A stretch of DNA of 64,000 bases from Mytilus californianus. Taxonomy: Eukaryota > Mollusca > Bivalvia > Mytilida > Mytilidae. This document shows positions 1 to 12,061 of this stretch, piece after piece. Both the position numbers and the translations under genes were made by a program. Below the pieces are notes generated by a model. The model worked only from the letters and a program-made list of their open reading frames with translations. It did no database searches and was not told the origin of the DNA. The first letter of the stretch is position 1. The number at the start of each line of letters is the position of its first letter. The stretch lies in contig NW_026262582.1 in the NCBI RefSeq assembly GCF_021869535.1, positions 56,432,851 to 56,496,850 on the forward strand, given 5' to 3'.

Positions 1-516
1 ATCAACTATTCTCACTCTACGATGTGACTGTGGACTCTCTCGGTCTCTACTTACAGTTGGTGATGATTATGGTGTTGACAGGATTTTTCTACATTTATAT
101 TTTTATATCATTAAAAAAGGATTTGCAGAATATCATTCTTGTATCCTTCATGAGTATCATTTTACTCTGTTATATAAACAAGCAATGACCTTTTTTCTGA
201 TATCTACTTATGATTTTGTTCTCATCTTATTTGTTTATAGTTAAAAAATTTTCATTTGCTAACATTAAAATCCTGCATTAGAAATATTTAGAATTTTCCA
301 ATTCAGAAAAAGGTATTCCATCAGTCAAAAGAAATTCTCAATGGATCAGATTGAAGAATCGTAATGTTTGTATGAAGTGTATATTGGACCAGTATCAGTT
401 AACGCTGAAGCTGATTCTGGCAAGGTACTGTACCAATTCTCATTTGCATTGTAGGGAAAATTACTGTCAATAATCATAGTAAACCTATTTTCTAAATAAA
501 TTTTTCAACCTTTTTT
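1..516. other. 3' flank of the AKAP9-like gene
   Basis: AT-rich sequence downstream of the stop codon. A short plus-strand open frame from the window edge to 187 is hydrophobic at its end (SFMSIILLCYINK) and could be the tail of a neighbouring convergent gene, but nothing identifies it. No repeat recognised. Confidence 0.4.
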
Positions 517-872
517 TCATTTATACAGAGATGGATATACATACCTTCTAGCACCAGAGGTTTGTAAAGACGGTGATGATCTATAATCTTTTGACAAGTA
601 ACCATTCAGAACTGGTAATGTACCATTAGTGTATGGTGATGTACGACTATTAACTGCAATTGGTGAAGATGGATGAAAGTTATGGTCGTGACCTACAATC
701 GGTGATCCACAAATCTGCCCTAGGGAAGTTGAATGTGGTGAGGATGTAGTACGGAATCTTCGAGATGTTGAAGACAGATATGGTGACAAACGATATAGAC
801 CATTAATGCTGGTATGTGGTGAAGAGGAAGATCTGTCATGAGGAGAATAACTCCTTCTGATTGGCATGTAAC
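517..872 (-). CDS. AKAP9: AKAP9/pericentrin-like, terminal exon and stop
   Basis: Phase 1 in; reads YMPIRRSYSPHDRSSSSPHT and on to RRYVYPSLYK, then a TGA at 517-519. The 118-residue tail is rich in Ser, Arg, Tyr, Pro and Gly, has no coiled coil and is probably disordered. Multiple SP and RRSYSP sites suggest proline-directed phosphorylation. Acceptor GATTGTAG|GTTACATG. I see no convincing AATAAA within 500 bp downstream on this strand. Confidence 0.92.
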
Positions 873-1264
873 CTACAATCAAACATGTATCCAATAAAGT
901 TTAGTTTGTATAGATATGAGAAAGTACATGTTTGGCTACTTAAACCCACTCAATAGAAAAATACAATAGAAGGTGTAAAATGGCTACAAGATGGCTACCC
1001 TTTTGCAGTTATAGCAAAGTTCATATAGATATGTGAAAAGAAACCATAGATAAAAAAAATTAAACATTTGGTGCACAATGTCATTTAATCCAAAAAGAGT
1101 CTATGAAAGTTTAAGTGAAATTTAACCTCATGTTTAGGTGGGGATGAGTTTACTATATGCAAACAGATTAACTAACAAATGGATGGACAAAAAGATACAC
1201 CAATCACTATATACTGCTGCCACAGTAAACAGTGGTATAGTAAAGAATAAAACCTTTCTCTTAC

Positions 1265-1347
1265 CTTGCTGGGTATCAACTGTACCAGATACTACAGGAG
1301 AACCAACTCTTGTTTTTCTCTTCCATCTGTTCACCAAAAACTTCATT
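1265..1347 (-). CDS. AKAP9: PACT domain, second exon
   Basis: Continues the PACT domain with RMKFLVNRWKRKTRVGSP, the basic MKFLVxRWxR end of the domain, then VVSGTVDTQQ. Acceptor TTTTAG|AATG, donor CAAG|GTAAGA; phase 2 in, phase 1 out. Confidence 0.93.
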
Positions 1348-1603
1348 CTAAAACACAAGATTAATACAATTCTTTTATTCTAAATGTTCAGTAAAGCCAT
1401 TTTTTTTATAGAAAAAAAATCAAAGAAATAAAAACATAGCATTTGCCTCAAGATCTTTGTGGTTCAACATTTGATAGTTGTTTCATTGAAGTTTACCCAC
1501 ATCCTCCTATTACTTATATACATATACCAATAAGCTCAAATATATCTGTAAAATCTAATAACTGTGGAAAGACAAATACATCGACATTAGTACAAACACT
1601 GAC

Positions 1604-1842
1604 CTGCTAACAGCCACAACTACTCTGACAGCACTTCTAAAAATGGTGTACAATCGACTGTGTGATGTACGAGGCTGCATATCCTGAGGTGATGGGAAGG
1701 CCCCCATTCTGGCTATTACTGCTAAAGTAGTTTGTTCACAATCCTGGAAACCACCCAACAATATCAACAGGTACTTTTTCTGGTAAATCAGTGCCTTTCT
1801 GTAGCTCTCTGTCCGCAAACATTTACCATACAATTGCTGCAT
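1604..1842 (-). CDS. AKAP9: PACT domain, first exon
   Basis: Starts MQQLYGKCLRTESYRKALIY, continues QKKYLLILLGGFQDCEQTTL and AVIARMGAFPS, and ends FRSAVRVVVAVSR. The elements LYGKCLRxESxRKALIxQKKYLLxLLGGFQ, LAxxARMG and FRSAVRV are the hallmark of the PACT domain of AKAP9 and pericentrin, which binds the centrosome/centriole and calmodulin. Acceptor TTTCAG|ATG, donor GCAG|GTCAGT, phase 2 out. This is the firmest identification in the window. Confidence 0.96.
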
Positions 1843-2691
1843 CTGAAAAAAAACAAACCACATATATTTGTAAAATGTAGATCCTTTTGTTAGAACCTTA
1901 CACTTAAATTTTGTAAAGATAGAATAGAAACAATCTTTAACTGTGCTGCGAAAGTGGTATACTTATTTCTTACAATGAACAGCATGAAATATTGAATAAT
2001 TGTAATACATGTAAATTCAGAAATTATTGCAAATAATGTGACTGGTTGGGTATTGCATTAACAATTACACGCATTCTGATATCTGCTTCGTATATCTGTA
2101 TGAAGATTTTCCCTAGATGAAACCACAATAATAAATCTTGCCTTTTGTCCATTCTTCAAAAATCACAATAATTAATCTTGCCTGTTTGTCCATTCTTCAA
2201 AAATCACAATAACTAATGTACAAAATAAATTCTGAATCTACAGTATTTTTCTCAAGATTTACAAAGAAATATAACATGCAGCATCTATTTTTTTATTATT
2301 TGGTATTACAACTGCTGTAATATTTTCCAAGTAGTTTCTTCATTCGTCCCCATTCAGAAGACTCACCTTCCTGATTACCTATTAATAGTTCATAAATGGT
2401 TTAAATCTGGAAATCTTTTTAAACATACTTAACCCGATTAATTCAGGCCATCCCCGTGGTCAACTCTCCCATTGGCAAAGGCCTGAACTCTTTATACAAT
2501 TAAATTGAATCATGAATCAATTTTTTTTATTGATGCTCTTTGGTTGACAGATCAAATCAACTGGTAGCTTAATCTTATGGAGATTGGTAAATTCGAAGCT
2601 AATTCTGAATGATTAATTGAGGATTTTTCATTTGCTAGATTATTGCATAGCTGCAGAATATAACGACTGAATTATTCAGGTTATTACTTAC

Positions 2692-2895
2692 TTTATCTTT
2701 GTCATGATCAGATAGAACACCAGATGATGGCAATTTAGATCTTCTATCTCTTTCTATTTTTAGATCATGTTGTTGCTGTACTATCTGTCTCTCAGCATCA
2801 TTGAGTGAAAGTTGTAGAGAATGTCTCTCTTTGGCCCATTCTGCTTTGTCTTTTAAATGTTTATCAGTAAAATGAGAATTGGTCTGGTCCCCATT
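2692..2895 (-). CDS. AKAP9: AKAP9/pericentrin-like, exon R
   Basis: Sixty-eight codons, phase 0 to 0: FTDKHLKDKAEWAKERHSLQ, then LKIERDRRSKLPSSGVLSDH. Acceptor ATTTCAG|AATGGG, donor AAA|GTAAGT. The upstream 3.2-kb intron contains a hAT-like element and a foldback element. Confidence 0.87.
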
Positions 2896-2956
2896 CTGAA
2901 ATATTACATATCAAATACATCATACATTTCAGTATTAACACTTTTTCCTGGGTACC

Positions 2957-3543
2957 AAAGGAGTAGGTCCGGTAAGGGCCGATTTTGGCCTCAAATTTCA
3001 AGTTCATCTTACGAAAGATTTTAGACACTTTTTAAACACTTAAGTGTCTATTTCAATTGATTCGATTAGTTTATGTGAAAGATTTTAACTGATTTAGTCA
3101 TTAAAAAACGCGCCGATTCAAGCTTAAATATGAAAAATCTATCAAATATGCCAAAAAACGTCACTTTTCAGATGGTTTTTGTCAAAAATGAAAGTGGCCG
3201 CATCCGTGTTCATCCTCAACCTTTATATATATTATGTCTTATCATCAAATGCAACTTACATTTCAATATTATGAATGAACACGAATGCGGCCACTTTCAT
3301 TTAAGACGAAAACCGTCTAAAATTTAACTAAAATGCAAAAATTTTGAAGATTTCAGTAATTTAGCATGACTTAATGATGTTAGTACCCGATATATGTGCA
3401 TTGTATTGTAAAAAAACAGCCCATATTTATGTAGCAGAAGCATTCTTCTTTACAATAAATAGCTTAACGATTACATTTTCACAATTTTGTAAAACTGCTA
3501 TATTTTGGGGCCAAAAAGGGGTCTTACTGAACCTACTCCTTTC
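2957..3543. mobile_element. Foldback/MITE-like element in intron
   Basis: Ends are inverted: AAAGGAGTAGGTCCGGTAAG at the left matches AAAGGAGTAGGTTCAGTAAG read from the right, each followed by a TTTTGGCC block. Inside, 3187-3213 (ATGAAAGTGGCCGCATCCGT) is repeated in inverted form at 3274-3298. No transposase is encoded. No clear target duplication was seen. Confidence 0.65.
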
Positions 3544-3785
3544 ATGGATTGAGAGAAACTTACAATTTCATAGATATTCGCTTTTGTAGATTTTTCACTC
3601 AGCCGATAGAAAATTTGTAATTTGTAGAAATTTAAAAGTTTGGCTCACCTGTACCCACACAAAATTAATAATAAAACCACAGTATTTCATTCCTAAATTT
3701 TATGCTTGAAAAGTTTTGATAGTAGTCTTCTATGGATGATATATTGACTATAAAAGGTTTTTATCCATTTAATTGATTTTTAAAT

Positions 3786-5671
3786 AGGGATGTCAATGAG
3801 TACCTGAGTATCGCTCGGTAGTATTGTATATCGAATACCAAAAAGGATACTTGACTAATTGGTGATGATGATGGGAGTTTTTAACGACCTTGACTGGCTA
3901 TACAGCCTTCGCACGGTCGGCCCTGGCTTGCGCCGTTTGGGGTTTTGAAATAATTTTATTTTTTACCATAAGGTAATTGATATATATTTTTAATGACAAA
4001 TATAAAAAAACATATTGTCAAAAAAAAAAAAAAAAAGTAAAAATAAGCAAAATTTTGAAGAATAAAATAACTAATTAAAACTGGGTTAGCGCAAACCAGA
4101 CCTTGCGAAGAACCATTTTTCAAGTCTTTGATTTGACTTGCGGCTTTAATAAATGATTGGGAAAATAAAAATTAAAAAAAAAGTCCAAAAGGTTAAACAC
4201 AAAAATGATTTAAATATTTTTGGAAGCCGCTCATTTGGAAAAAGAAAAATCCAATAATTGGTTTCTGTTCTGTTGCCTTTCTAAAGAAAACATATTTTTA
4301 TTATGAGCGCATCTTGGGGAATTAAATATTAATCAAAGTTTATCAAAATTAAAATCCGTTTCGAATGTTTGCGTTTATTGTCATTTGAAATTCCCTCAAA
4401 CAGAGGTAGGCTATGAACAAGAGCACCTTTCCATCCCTTACACTTTTAGCTAATCGTATCTTAGTCATTCCACCACCCCTGTTCCGTCAGAGCAAATAAT
4501 TTCATCAGCATGACTGTTAGTTACATAACAAAGTGGAGCAAGTCGAGAAATCGACTTGTCCCAGAAAAAAGTTGAAAAGATGATATTTCTAAAAAAAATT
4601 TCGTAAGGGTTCCGCGGAACCCAGTGTCTCACCTACTTTTGCTGTTAGTCGCAGGCTCATCAAAAATAGGGAAAATTATTGAAAAATTTCCATTAGATAC
4701 TATCTTTTGATTGTAAGAAGCTTCTGTCCAAGTTTGGTAAAAATCGAGGAGGGTTTATGAATCTAATAAATGTTTTAAAAACTTTTACTGCAGACTGTAT
4801 GTAATGATAACAGGAAAAAAAACTAAGTCCATTTATAAGTAATATACGGAAAAACAGGAAATAAATTTTTACAAAATTTTCTTTCTAAATACTATCTTAT
4901 GATCATAAACAAGCTTCTGTCCATGTTTGGTAGAAATCCAGGATATTTTAAGAAAGTTATTAAAATTTTAAAAACTTTAACCACAGAGTGAATGTAATGT
5001 TAACTGGCAGATAAACTATGTCCATTTATAAGTAAAATACAGAAAAACAGGATTTTGTTTTACAAAATGTACTACTGGATACTATCTTATGATCATAAAT
5101 AAGCTTCTGTCCAAGTTTGGTAGAAATCCAGGATAGTTTAAGAAAGTTATTAAAATTTCAAAAACTTTAACCACAGAGTGAACATTTGTGGACGCCGCCG
5201 ACGACGACAACGACGATGGAATGTAGGATCGCTATGTTTCGCTTTTGCGACAAAAGTCGCAGGCTTGACAAAAAGAACTAATTCGTTGCACCCTGTGTCG
5301 ACCCTCAGAGAATGGTTTAAGGCATGAGTAAGTTCTTATCATCACCCCTTTGTTCATCTTTAAATGTGTTTTTTTATGATTTATATAAACTGTTGTTTAA
5401 GTTAACATTTTTCTATAGATGTTTCTTCATTAATTGATAAGATTATTGCCAGTTTACATAATTAGTGCATGTAGTGAAAGAGCTATTAATTATGGTATAA
5501 AATTCCTGGAACTATTATATAGTCCTAGGTAATAATGTTTAAAAGACAACGACCCACAATACGTAAAATGGGTATGATTTTGTAGATGTTTTTCCGAGCG
5601 AGTACTCAAGTATTGCTCGGTTAATTTAACAAGTACTCGATTAGTTAAACTTCAGCAAGTTGACATCCCTA
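3786..5671. mobile_element. Non-autonomous hAT-like transposon, 1.89 kb
   Basis: Terminal inverted repeats AGGGATGTCAA at the left and TTGACATCCCT at the right, followed inward by related GAGTACTxGAGTATxGCTCGG blocks. Flanks are TTTTAAAT (3778-3785) and ATTTAAAT (5672-5679): 8 bp, 7 identical, with T at position 2 and A at position 7 as usual for hAT target sites. No transposase frame; the interior holds a nested hairpin-ended repeat at about 4545-5275. Confidence 0.72.
4545..5275 (+). repeat. GAC-rich, hairpin-ended repeat with tandem ~185-bp units
   Basis: The left end has AAGTCGAGAAATCGACTT (hairpin). The interior repeats a unit beginning ACTATCTTxTGATxxTAA, at about 4701, 4891 and 5081. 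Then come GACGCCGCCGACGACGACAA and a hairpin TTGCGACAAAAGTCGCA followed by GCTTGACAAAAA. This is the same layout as the repeats at 18.8, 28.0 and 60 kb. Nested in the hAT-like element. Confidence 0.6.
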
Positions 5672-6056
5672 ATTTAAATGATTTCCATTGATGCAAAAAT
5701 GGAAAATGTTCATATTTTGCTAAAGGAAAACTCATAGTCATCATGATCAATGTAATACGAAGTACACACGGAAGATTTTCTTGATGTTCTAAAAACAGAC
5801 AACCAGTCACTGGTTTATGATGATTTACAGATTAGAAGCAAGTAACATAGTAATCACTATTATCTATCTCAGCTTACAGAAAAATTAAATCATGGGGTAA
5901 TACACGACTCTCCTTTATGAATGAGTTACACAAGTTGACGTCATGGAACAAACTGTGACGTTAAAAAAAAGCATTGGGACATCAGATATTTACAGGGAAA
6001 GTGCAAAAATTCAAAAGATATCTATATGATGTTACAACAATGCAATAATATCTAAC

Positions 6057-6239
6057 CTGTACAGCATTTTCTCTCTGTCTGTATCTCCATATATCCTCCT
6101 CTAGGCGACCCAGAGTCTTGCGTAGCTCTATTTTGTCCTCAGTTAGTGTGGAGACAAAGTTTGTAAGCTCATTATTATGATGTAATATACGGCCATTTAC
6201 AGCATTCAGATCTGGTCTGGACATAAGGTTTCTGTCAGC
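6057..6239 (-). CDS. AKAP9: AKAP9/pericentrin-like, exon Q
   Basis: Sixty-one codons, phase 0 to 0: VNGRILHHNNELTNFVSTLT, then EDKIELRKTLGRLEEDIWRY. This pattern (NGR.L.HN.ELT.FVS.LTE.K.EL...LG.LEE..W) resembles the conserved block that lies shortly before PACT in AKAP9/pericentrin proteins, as I recall them. Acceptor TATTCAG|GCT, donor ACAG|GTTAGA. Confidence 0.9.
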
Positions 6240-6872
6240 CTGAATATAACATAAAATACAATTACTTTTCACATTTTTATTGAAATTTCTGAGCCTTTAT
6301 TCATCATTATTTCTTTTATTCTGTTATCTGGACATATATCATTTAATGAATAAAACAGTTAAGGGGTATACACAAATGAGACAGCAACCCAAATGCATAA
6401 CAAAACCTACAAAACATATCTTCAGGTCAATAAAGAAATCAACAGCAAGACAAATTCTCATCCAATATGTAAAGCTATTTATCTCACCTATACATTTCTA
6501 GGAATATGATTGGTTGAAAGCCACCGTGTGGAGACCGTGTATATTCCATATTAAGTTAGTAGGGTTCCATATTAGGTTAGTAGGCGGGGCTTATTTCAAT
6601 ACACGGTTAGTAGTGGTGTTATGTCCCTTTATAAAAAACAACACGGTGTTGAGGAAAAATCTTAAAGGTTTCAACAGACGAAGAAATTGATGATGAACAA
6701 TTGAAATAAATTCATTAAACACATTTAAGGATTACAAGTTGTTATTGTTGGCATTTGTTCTTGTATAGACCAATGAAGTAGGTTTTTAATACTAACGGTA
6801 TTGAAGACTGGCCTGAGTGATAGGCAACTAGTCTAAATACCACATGTAAAGATAGTCGGCAAGATAAATTCG

Positions 6873-6964
6873 TTACATAGTGTGCTAGTGACCTAATACG
6901 ATATATATGGGGTCAGTAAATTCCATATATATTGTTTTAGGTCACTAGCACACTATGTAACTAT
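6873..6964. repeat. Long near-perfect palindrome, 92 bp
   Basis: GTTACATAGTGTGCTAGTGA at the left reappears inverted as TCACTAGCACACTATGTAAC at the right, and the arms continue through CCTAA...ATATATATGG. The total stem is about 35 bp with a loop near GGTCAGTAAATT. It lies in an intron. Confidence 0.8.
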
Positions 6965-7333
6965 TAGTATCACTCCAAGTCAAGACAGTTATGAGTACAT
7001 TTAACAAACTGATAAAGTATACATGAACATATGATATAAATGGTCTAGAGCATACTCTCATTCTACCATTCTTAAATTTGTTGGAAGTCAGTCAAAGAAA
7101 ATTTAAGAAAGAGCCCAACATTTTAAAAAAACACATTCTTTTCACTGTCAGGAAGTCTCATTACTCTGCAAAAAGATCTCACTCATTTATTTCCTTTAAT
7201 TTACTAGTGTTTGAAGCATTTCTATAACCAGAGGGAAAATGCTATACCAAAATATGACCTGTTTTCAATTGACATATTGACATTTTCGATTTTTCGATTA
7301 AATATGTGTTAATCGCATGTCTGAGTTACATAC

Positions 7334-7433
7334 CCCAGATTCAGATGTGAGTGGTATCTGTACATGTCGTAGCTCATTCAGTAAATCTTTGACTGAGTTC
7401 TGTATAGCACTAGCCTCCTCATTATCATCTGAC
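7334..7433 (-). CDS. AKAP9: AKAP9/pericentrin-like, exon P (incoming phase unresolved)
   Basis: The open frame reads SDDNEEASAIQNSVKDLLNE, then LRHVQIPLTSESG, with a good donor GGG|GTATGT and acceptor TTTGTAG|GTCAGA. This frame needs two bases from the previous exon, yet exon O ends in phase 0. A micro-exon, a different donor or an allelic indel would resolve it. The coding nature of the stretch itself is clear. Confidence 0.7.
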
Positions 7434-7788
7434 CTACAAAATAATAAATATTTTTATTTTATACTTCCTAAACCTTGTTTGTTATATAACTATTTAAAAT
7501 AAACCAACACATTGTTAAACTTAACCTTGAATAATCTGCATTTTTCTGTGTCTATTTTCTAAATTGCACAAAGTTATAAGTCACCAATGTGCAAACACAA
7601 CATCCTTGAATTCTTGAAGAATTAAGACGTAATAAAATAAAGATTTTTAGTTACATTTTTACCACAAGCCATAATGTGTGCTAACACTATGGAATAAAAT
7701 ATTTTTCAATCTTATGAAACGTAAATAAGATACAAATTAATTATTTTGGTGCCAAAAATTAGTCTTATAGCACAAACACTTGCTTTAC

Positions 7789-7941
7789 AAGTTGTCCTAT
7801 CTTATCTTGAAACTGTAACATTTGGTATTGTAGACTCTGACAGAGACTCTCAAGCTGTGCCTTGTAGACTTTCCAATTCTCTCTCTGCTCTGTAGATTCT
7901 ACATCACTCTCAGGAGATCCTTCTGTTCTCAGAGACATGTC
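7789..7941 (-). CDS. AKAP9: AKAP9/pericentrin-like, exon O
   Basis: Fifty-one codons: DMSLRTEGSPESDVESTEQR, then ENWKVYKAQLESLCQSLQYQ and QDKIGQL. Acceptor CTATAG|GAC, donor CTT|GTAAAG, phase 0 in and out. The first part is acidic and serine-rich (linker, possible phosphorylation); the second is helical. The junction to the next exon does not keep phase as drawn. Confidence 0.78.
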
Positions 7942-8557
7942 CTATAGATAGAGATATAGGAACTCAATCTTAATAAGAATAGATGATAATATGGTTTAAA
8001 AGATATTACTTCCAAAGTAAGGGCAATCAATTTATAAGATGTCTTTCAAGTTACTTTAAGAACTGGAAACATGAGCAGGTGCACTTCATACATCGTTTAA
8101 CTAGTTCTTTTAATTTCACGAAAAGGAATTTACCTGAAAGCCCTGTAGAGGCAGTAATTAGTCATATAGATGTGCCTTTAAAGCAGGATTGATTGTATTC
8201 ATTGCAAGTTGGTAATATACCTCTAGTCCTAATACTCTAGTAAATTAAGTTGATTCTTTTGTTGGTGACACAGATAAGATACCAGCAGTTTTACCAGACT
8301 TAGTTATATGTAAAGACAATAGCTTTCCAATTTTATTATTCAAAGCTAATTCTTCTTTTAGTATAGATGATTATAGGACTAGAGATCAAAATTAAACTAA
8401 AAGGAAAACAATGTGGTCTGATATCATTTCCAAAAAAAAAACTATTGTGGAATGTTTATCTAAAAATTTATAAAATCTAAAAGAGTATTTTCCCTGAACA
8501 AATTATATTATATTTCATTTCTTCTGACTGTATATGATAAATTTCTGGTAAACATAC

Positions 8558-8707
8558 CCTTTCAAAAGACTGATTATGTAATATGCGTAGTTTTTCCTGT
8601 TCGTAATCCCTCCTGATATCCATCTCTTTTTCTTTGCTGATGGTCACTTGTTCTTCTAAGTTTAGAATTTTCTGCTTCAATCTCTGCATTTCGAGATCAG
8701 CTTCATG
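8558..8707 (-). CDS. AKAP9: AKAP9/pericentrin-like, exon N
   Basis: Fifty codons, phase 0 to 0: HEADLEMQRLKQKILNLEEQ, ending LHNQSFER. Acceptor CATTTCAG|CAT, donor AAGG|GTATGT. Confidence 0.87.
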
Positions 8708-9020
8708 CTGAAATGTAAAGATAAAGTATAATTCATAATTAAGAAAGTCCTATCCCACAAGGATTGCAATGATAACTAATTAATACATTAATTTTTTGGC
8801 AATTACACTAATTATTATAAAATGTCTATCTCTTAAATTTTCCAATAAAGGAGTAAAGTATGAAAGGTCCAATTAGGCCCAAAAAGATTAAGTCCATTTT
8901 TCAAGATGAAATCTGTTTCGTGTAAAAAAAAAATCAGAAAGTATAATAGAACAATTTTGTTTGGTTTTTCATTTAACATGTTCACCAAAAATAATCAACA
9001 AAAATTGAGATTTTTCATAC

Positions 9021-9218
9021 CAGTTTCATTTTAAAATCATCTCTTTCTCTTTCTAACTGCCTTGCTGATCGTTTATCTGCTATTTTTTCAGTATCTCTCT
9101 CTCTTTCTCTTTCCTTCATTATCTTCATGTCACTACGTGTTTGGTCCCTCTCAACTTTGACCCTATTTAACTGGTCTCTTTCATGTTCATAGTGACGAGT
9201 GATGTCCAGTTTCTGAAG
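9021..9218 (-). CDS. AKAP9: AKAP9/pericentrin-like, exon M
   Basis: Sixty-six codons, phase 0 to 0, LQKLDITRHYEHERDQLNRV and on to RERDDFKMKL. Acceptor TTTTTAG|CTT, donor CTG|GTATGA. Very rich in Arg, Lys, Glu and Asp (KERERERDTEK). Confidence 0.87.
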
Positions 9219-9672
9219 CTAAAAATAGAAATAATTTTTGAAAGTCAAGATATCAAAGCCAAATACATATGTATGAATATTAACTGTCATGATAAATAGG
9301 TTTAAACTTCCCAAGCTTAAGACACAAGAATAAGTTTCCTTTGCTTCCTCTGTTTGTAGCATGCTAGTACTTTCTTTACATATTCTAAGATACTGTATAG
9401 ATACTGTTTTTATAGCCGGTTATCTTTGGTACATTTCTCTAAAACTCAGATTTTTTTCATAACAATCAATTCTAAAGAAGGAAAGATGGTAACTTAAAAG
9501 GAAAATGGATTAACTAAATTTTACCTGAGATTTTATTTGAATAGAAGAACTCCTTCCTAGTGAGATCTTTAAAATGATCTTCTTATGTCTAAAACATTTG
9601 TGAACTTCCTGTTTTAATAACTCTTGTATGAAAATTCTGCAAGATTCTAAGTAAAGACCTTTAAATAATTAC

Positions 9673-9967
9673 CTGTGCCTGATCTAATTCATTTCTAAGC
9701 TGCCTACATGCTTGTCTTTCATTATCAAGTTCTTCTCTTAATGAAGAATTCTCCCCGTCTATAGATTTAAACAAATCATTATTTCTTTTCTTCTCTCTAT
9801 CAAATGATCTTTGTAAGTCTAATACTTTGACTTTTTCTGTTTCCAATTCCATTTGCAACTCATCCAATATGCTCTTTGCTCTGTCTGAGCTTTCCTGGAA
9901 AGAATCTCGCTCATTCTCAAGATTGTGTTTCAATTTATGATACATGTACTTCTCTCTTTCCAGTTTT
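9673..9967 (-). CDS. AKAP9: AKAP9/pericentrin-like, exon L
   Basis: The longest rod exon, about 98 codons: KLEREKYMYHKLKHNLENER, LQRSFDREKKRNNDLFKS and RQLRNELDQAQ. Acceptor ATTACAG|AAAACTG, donor CAG|GTAATT; phase 2 in, phase 0 out. Continuous coiled coil. Confidence 0.9.
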
Positions 9968-9984
9968 CTGTAATTGAACAAATA

Positions 9985-10122
9985 TTTCTACAATATTATA
10001 GTTATCAGTAAAAACAATTTTTTCATAATAATAAAATAATCAGTAAAAACAATATTTTCACAATGATAAAATTATCAGTACAAACAATATTTCTACAATA
10101 TCATAATCATCAGTAAAAACAA
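9985..10122. repeat. Short AT-rich tandem repeat, about 3.5 units
   Basis: TATCAGTAAAAACAATxTTT-type units recur every 40-45 bp in the intron between exons K and L. Low complexity; no other meaning seen. Confidence 0.6.
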
Positions 10123-10447
10123 AATGAACTTTCTGGATGATAGTAACAAATGGCTAACTGGAATGAAAAAAATGTAAATAATTTACTTGTACATATACAC
10201 AGTGGTAGCTAAGTTTTTTACCATGAATTTTATTGTAGGTTTTCTTTCTGTATATGCAACATACTTTCCAGGAGTGGAAAACTCATGCCAAGTTTCATCA
10301 CTAAACTTCAAAGGGCTTAATTATGCTATTTATATAACTCTTCACTTTTTGTATCAATTCTAATAATTATTTTTTAAAATCTACAAATACTTCCTGTTTA
10401 GATCAAGTGATTTCGATTTTCTATGTGTATAGTAAGAGACACTTTAC

Positions 10448-10659
10448 CTCTCTAGATCAACACATCTAGCTTTCTCCGTGTCTATAATAGTAGCAAGTTG
10501 CTGTAATTTGTTCTCGTAGTCTGTGACCATGTTATGGAGGTTTTTCTGTTCCTTATCTAGTTCCTGTTTCAGTGTACTGATTGTTGTCTGATCTAACTCG
10601 TATGTATTCTCAGCAAGAATACGTCGATGTCTTTCCATCATTACTTCTTTCTTCAAGGT
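10448..10659 (-). CDS. AKAP9: AKAP9/pericentrin-like, exon K
   Basis: Encodes TLKKEVMMERHRRILAENTY and LQQLATIIDTEKARCVDLE. Acceptor ATTTTAG|ACC, donor GAGAG|GTAAAG; phase 0 in, phase 2 out. Its end (TEKARCVDLER) repeats the register of the ends of exons I and L, as if built from related coiled-coil repeats. Confidence 0.88.
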
Positions 10660-11061
10660 CTAAAATTTTAAAAGCAAGAAATAAGCTGTCACAGCATATG
10701 TTTTCTGTATTTTGACGATAACCATCATTGAACCTAAGAGGGCAGCTAGGACAAATGCAATTGATGTAGTCTAACGTGTGGCGATTTCAGGCTTGTTTGA
10801 CCTGCAGTGTTCTGTGCCAATTTTTAATCTATCAAGGATCATATGTCATGAACGGTCAATGTGAAAATATTCAACATCAAACTTGACCTCCATTTTGTCA
10901 ACACTAAAAAAGTAAAAAAAATTAAAAATCATTGCGCAACTGATTCATAAGTTGTGCACAGAAATTGATGGCAGCTGCTTCATGGATCAACAATCCACCA
11001 ATTAAGAATACAAAGCACAAAATAAAATATAGAGTGAAAATAACTATTTTTTTAATATTAC

Positions 11062-11179
11062 TTTTGAGTTAACTCTATAATCCTCCAATTGTACTTGTAG
11101 ATTATTGAACTTGAACCTCTCTGCATCTAATAATTCACTCAAATAATGACTCTTTCCTTTCTCCTCATCTAAAGCACTA
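11062..11179 (-). CDS. AKAP9: AKAP9/pericentrin-like, exon J
   Basis: Encodes SALDEEKGKSHYLSELLDAE, then RFKFNNLQVQLEDYRVNSK. Acceptor TTTACAG|TAGTGC, donor CAAAA|GTAATA; phase 2 in, phase 0 out. Confidence 0.82.
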
Positions 11180-12061
11180 CTGTAAAATATAAAAATAACT
11201 GTTAAGATATTAAATAATAACTTTTAATTAGCAAAACACTTACACAAGTTTTACTTTAATATGTCTTCAATAAGTATGACTTCTTCAGTTATATCGATTG
11301 AAATAAAAAATAATTATGCACTTTTTTTAATTTCTTGGTTTTGTGGTTTTTTTTAAATTCAGCATTCAAACTTTTTGGAAATGAACATTTCTTAGAACAC
11401 TTATATTCGTGGATCAATCTTACTCCCTTATAATGATGACAACACATTACTGCTTTATAAAAATCTGATTCGTCAATCAAGTACATCTTCATATTTTTGT
11501 TTTGTTAATCATATATTTCATTGCCAGGGTCACTTTACTTAATAAATTGTTCTCAAACATAAAATAAAATAAGTTGTCTTTAAAAGTAGATGTCTATGAT
11601 GCTTTGTTGTTTTTTTAGCATTATATTTCATCGACAAAAGTGCAATAAAAAACAAACCAGATGATAACAATATAACACACAAAAAGAAATATATAGTTTA
11701 CTACATGTGTGTATATATACAAATTTTATATAAATATAGTATAGTTAAAATGGCTAGTGCATTTAAAGCTTAGGATAGTTATTTATAATTCTGAGTTTAC
11801 ATTAGCTATATTCTTGTAAAAAGGTACTGCAAGAATCATTTGATAAAATCCATCAAAGAGTTTGTAAAACCAAAAAGAAAATTTTGCACGCACTGAAAAT
11901 TCATTAATTGAACATGGTTTTATTTTAATGCTGAGAAAAGGAGAAATATTCCATTGATTAGTCAATAAAGCCAATATAAGAAATAAGTTTCAAGAAAAAA
12001 AATGTTAATAGATTAAATGTCACATATATATTTAGTTTTTTTAAATCCAAAATGTCTTCAT

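Noticed and set aside
1-187. Plus-strand open frame from the window edge (hydrophobic end)
   Set aside because: Could be a last exon of a neighbouring gene, but 62 codons without a domain are not enough.
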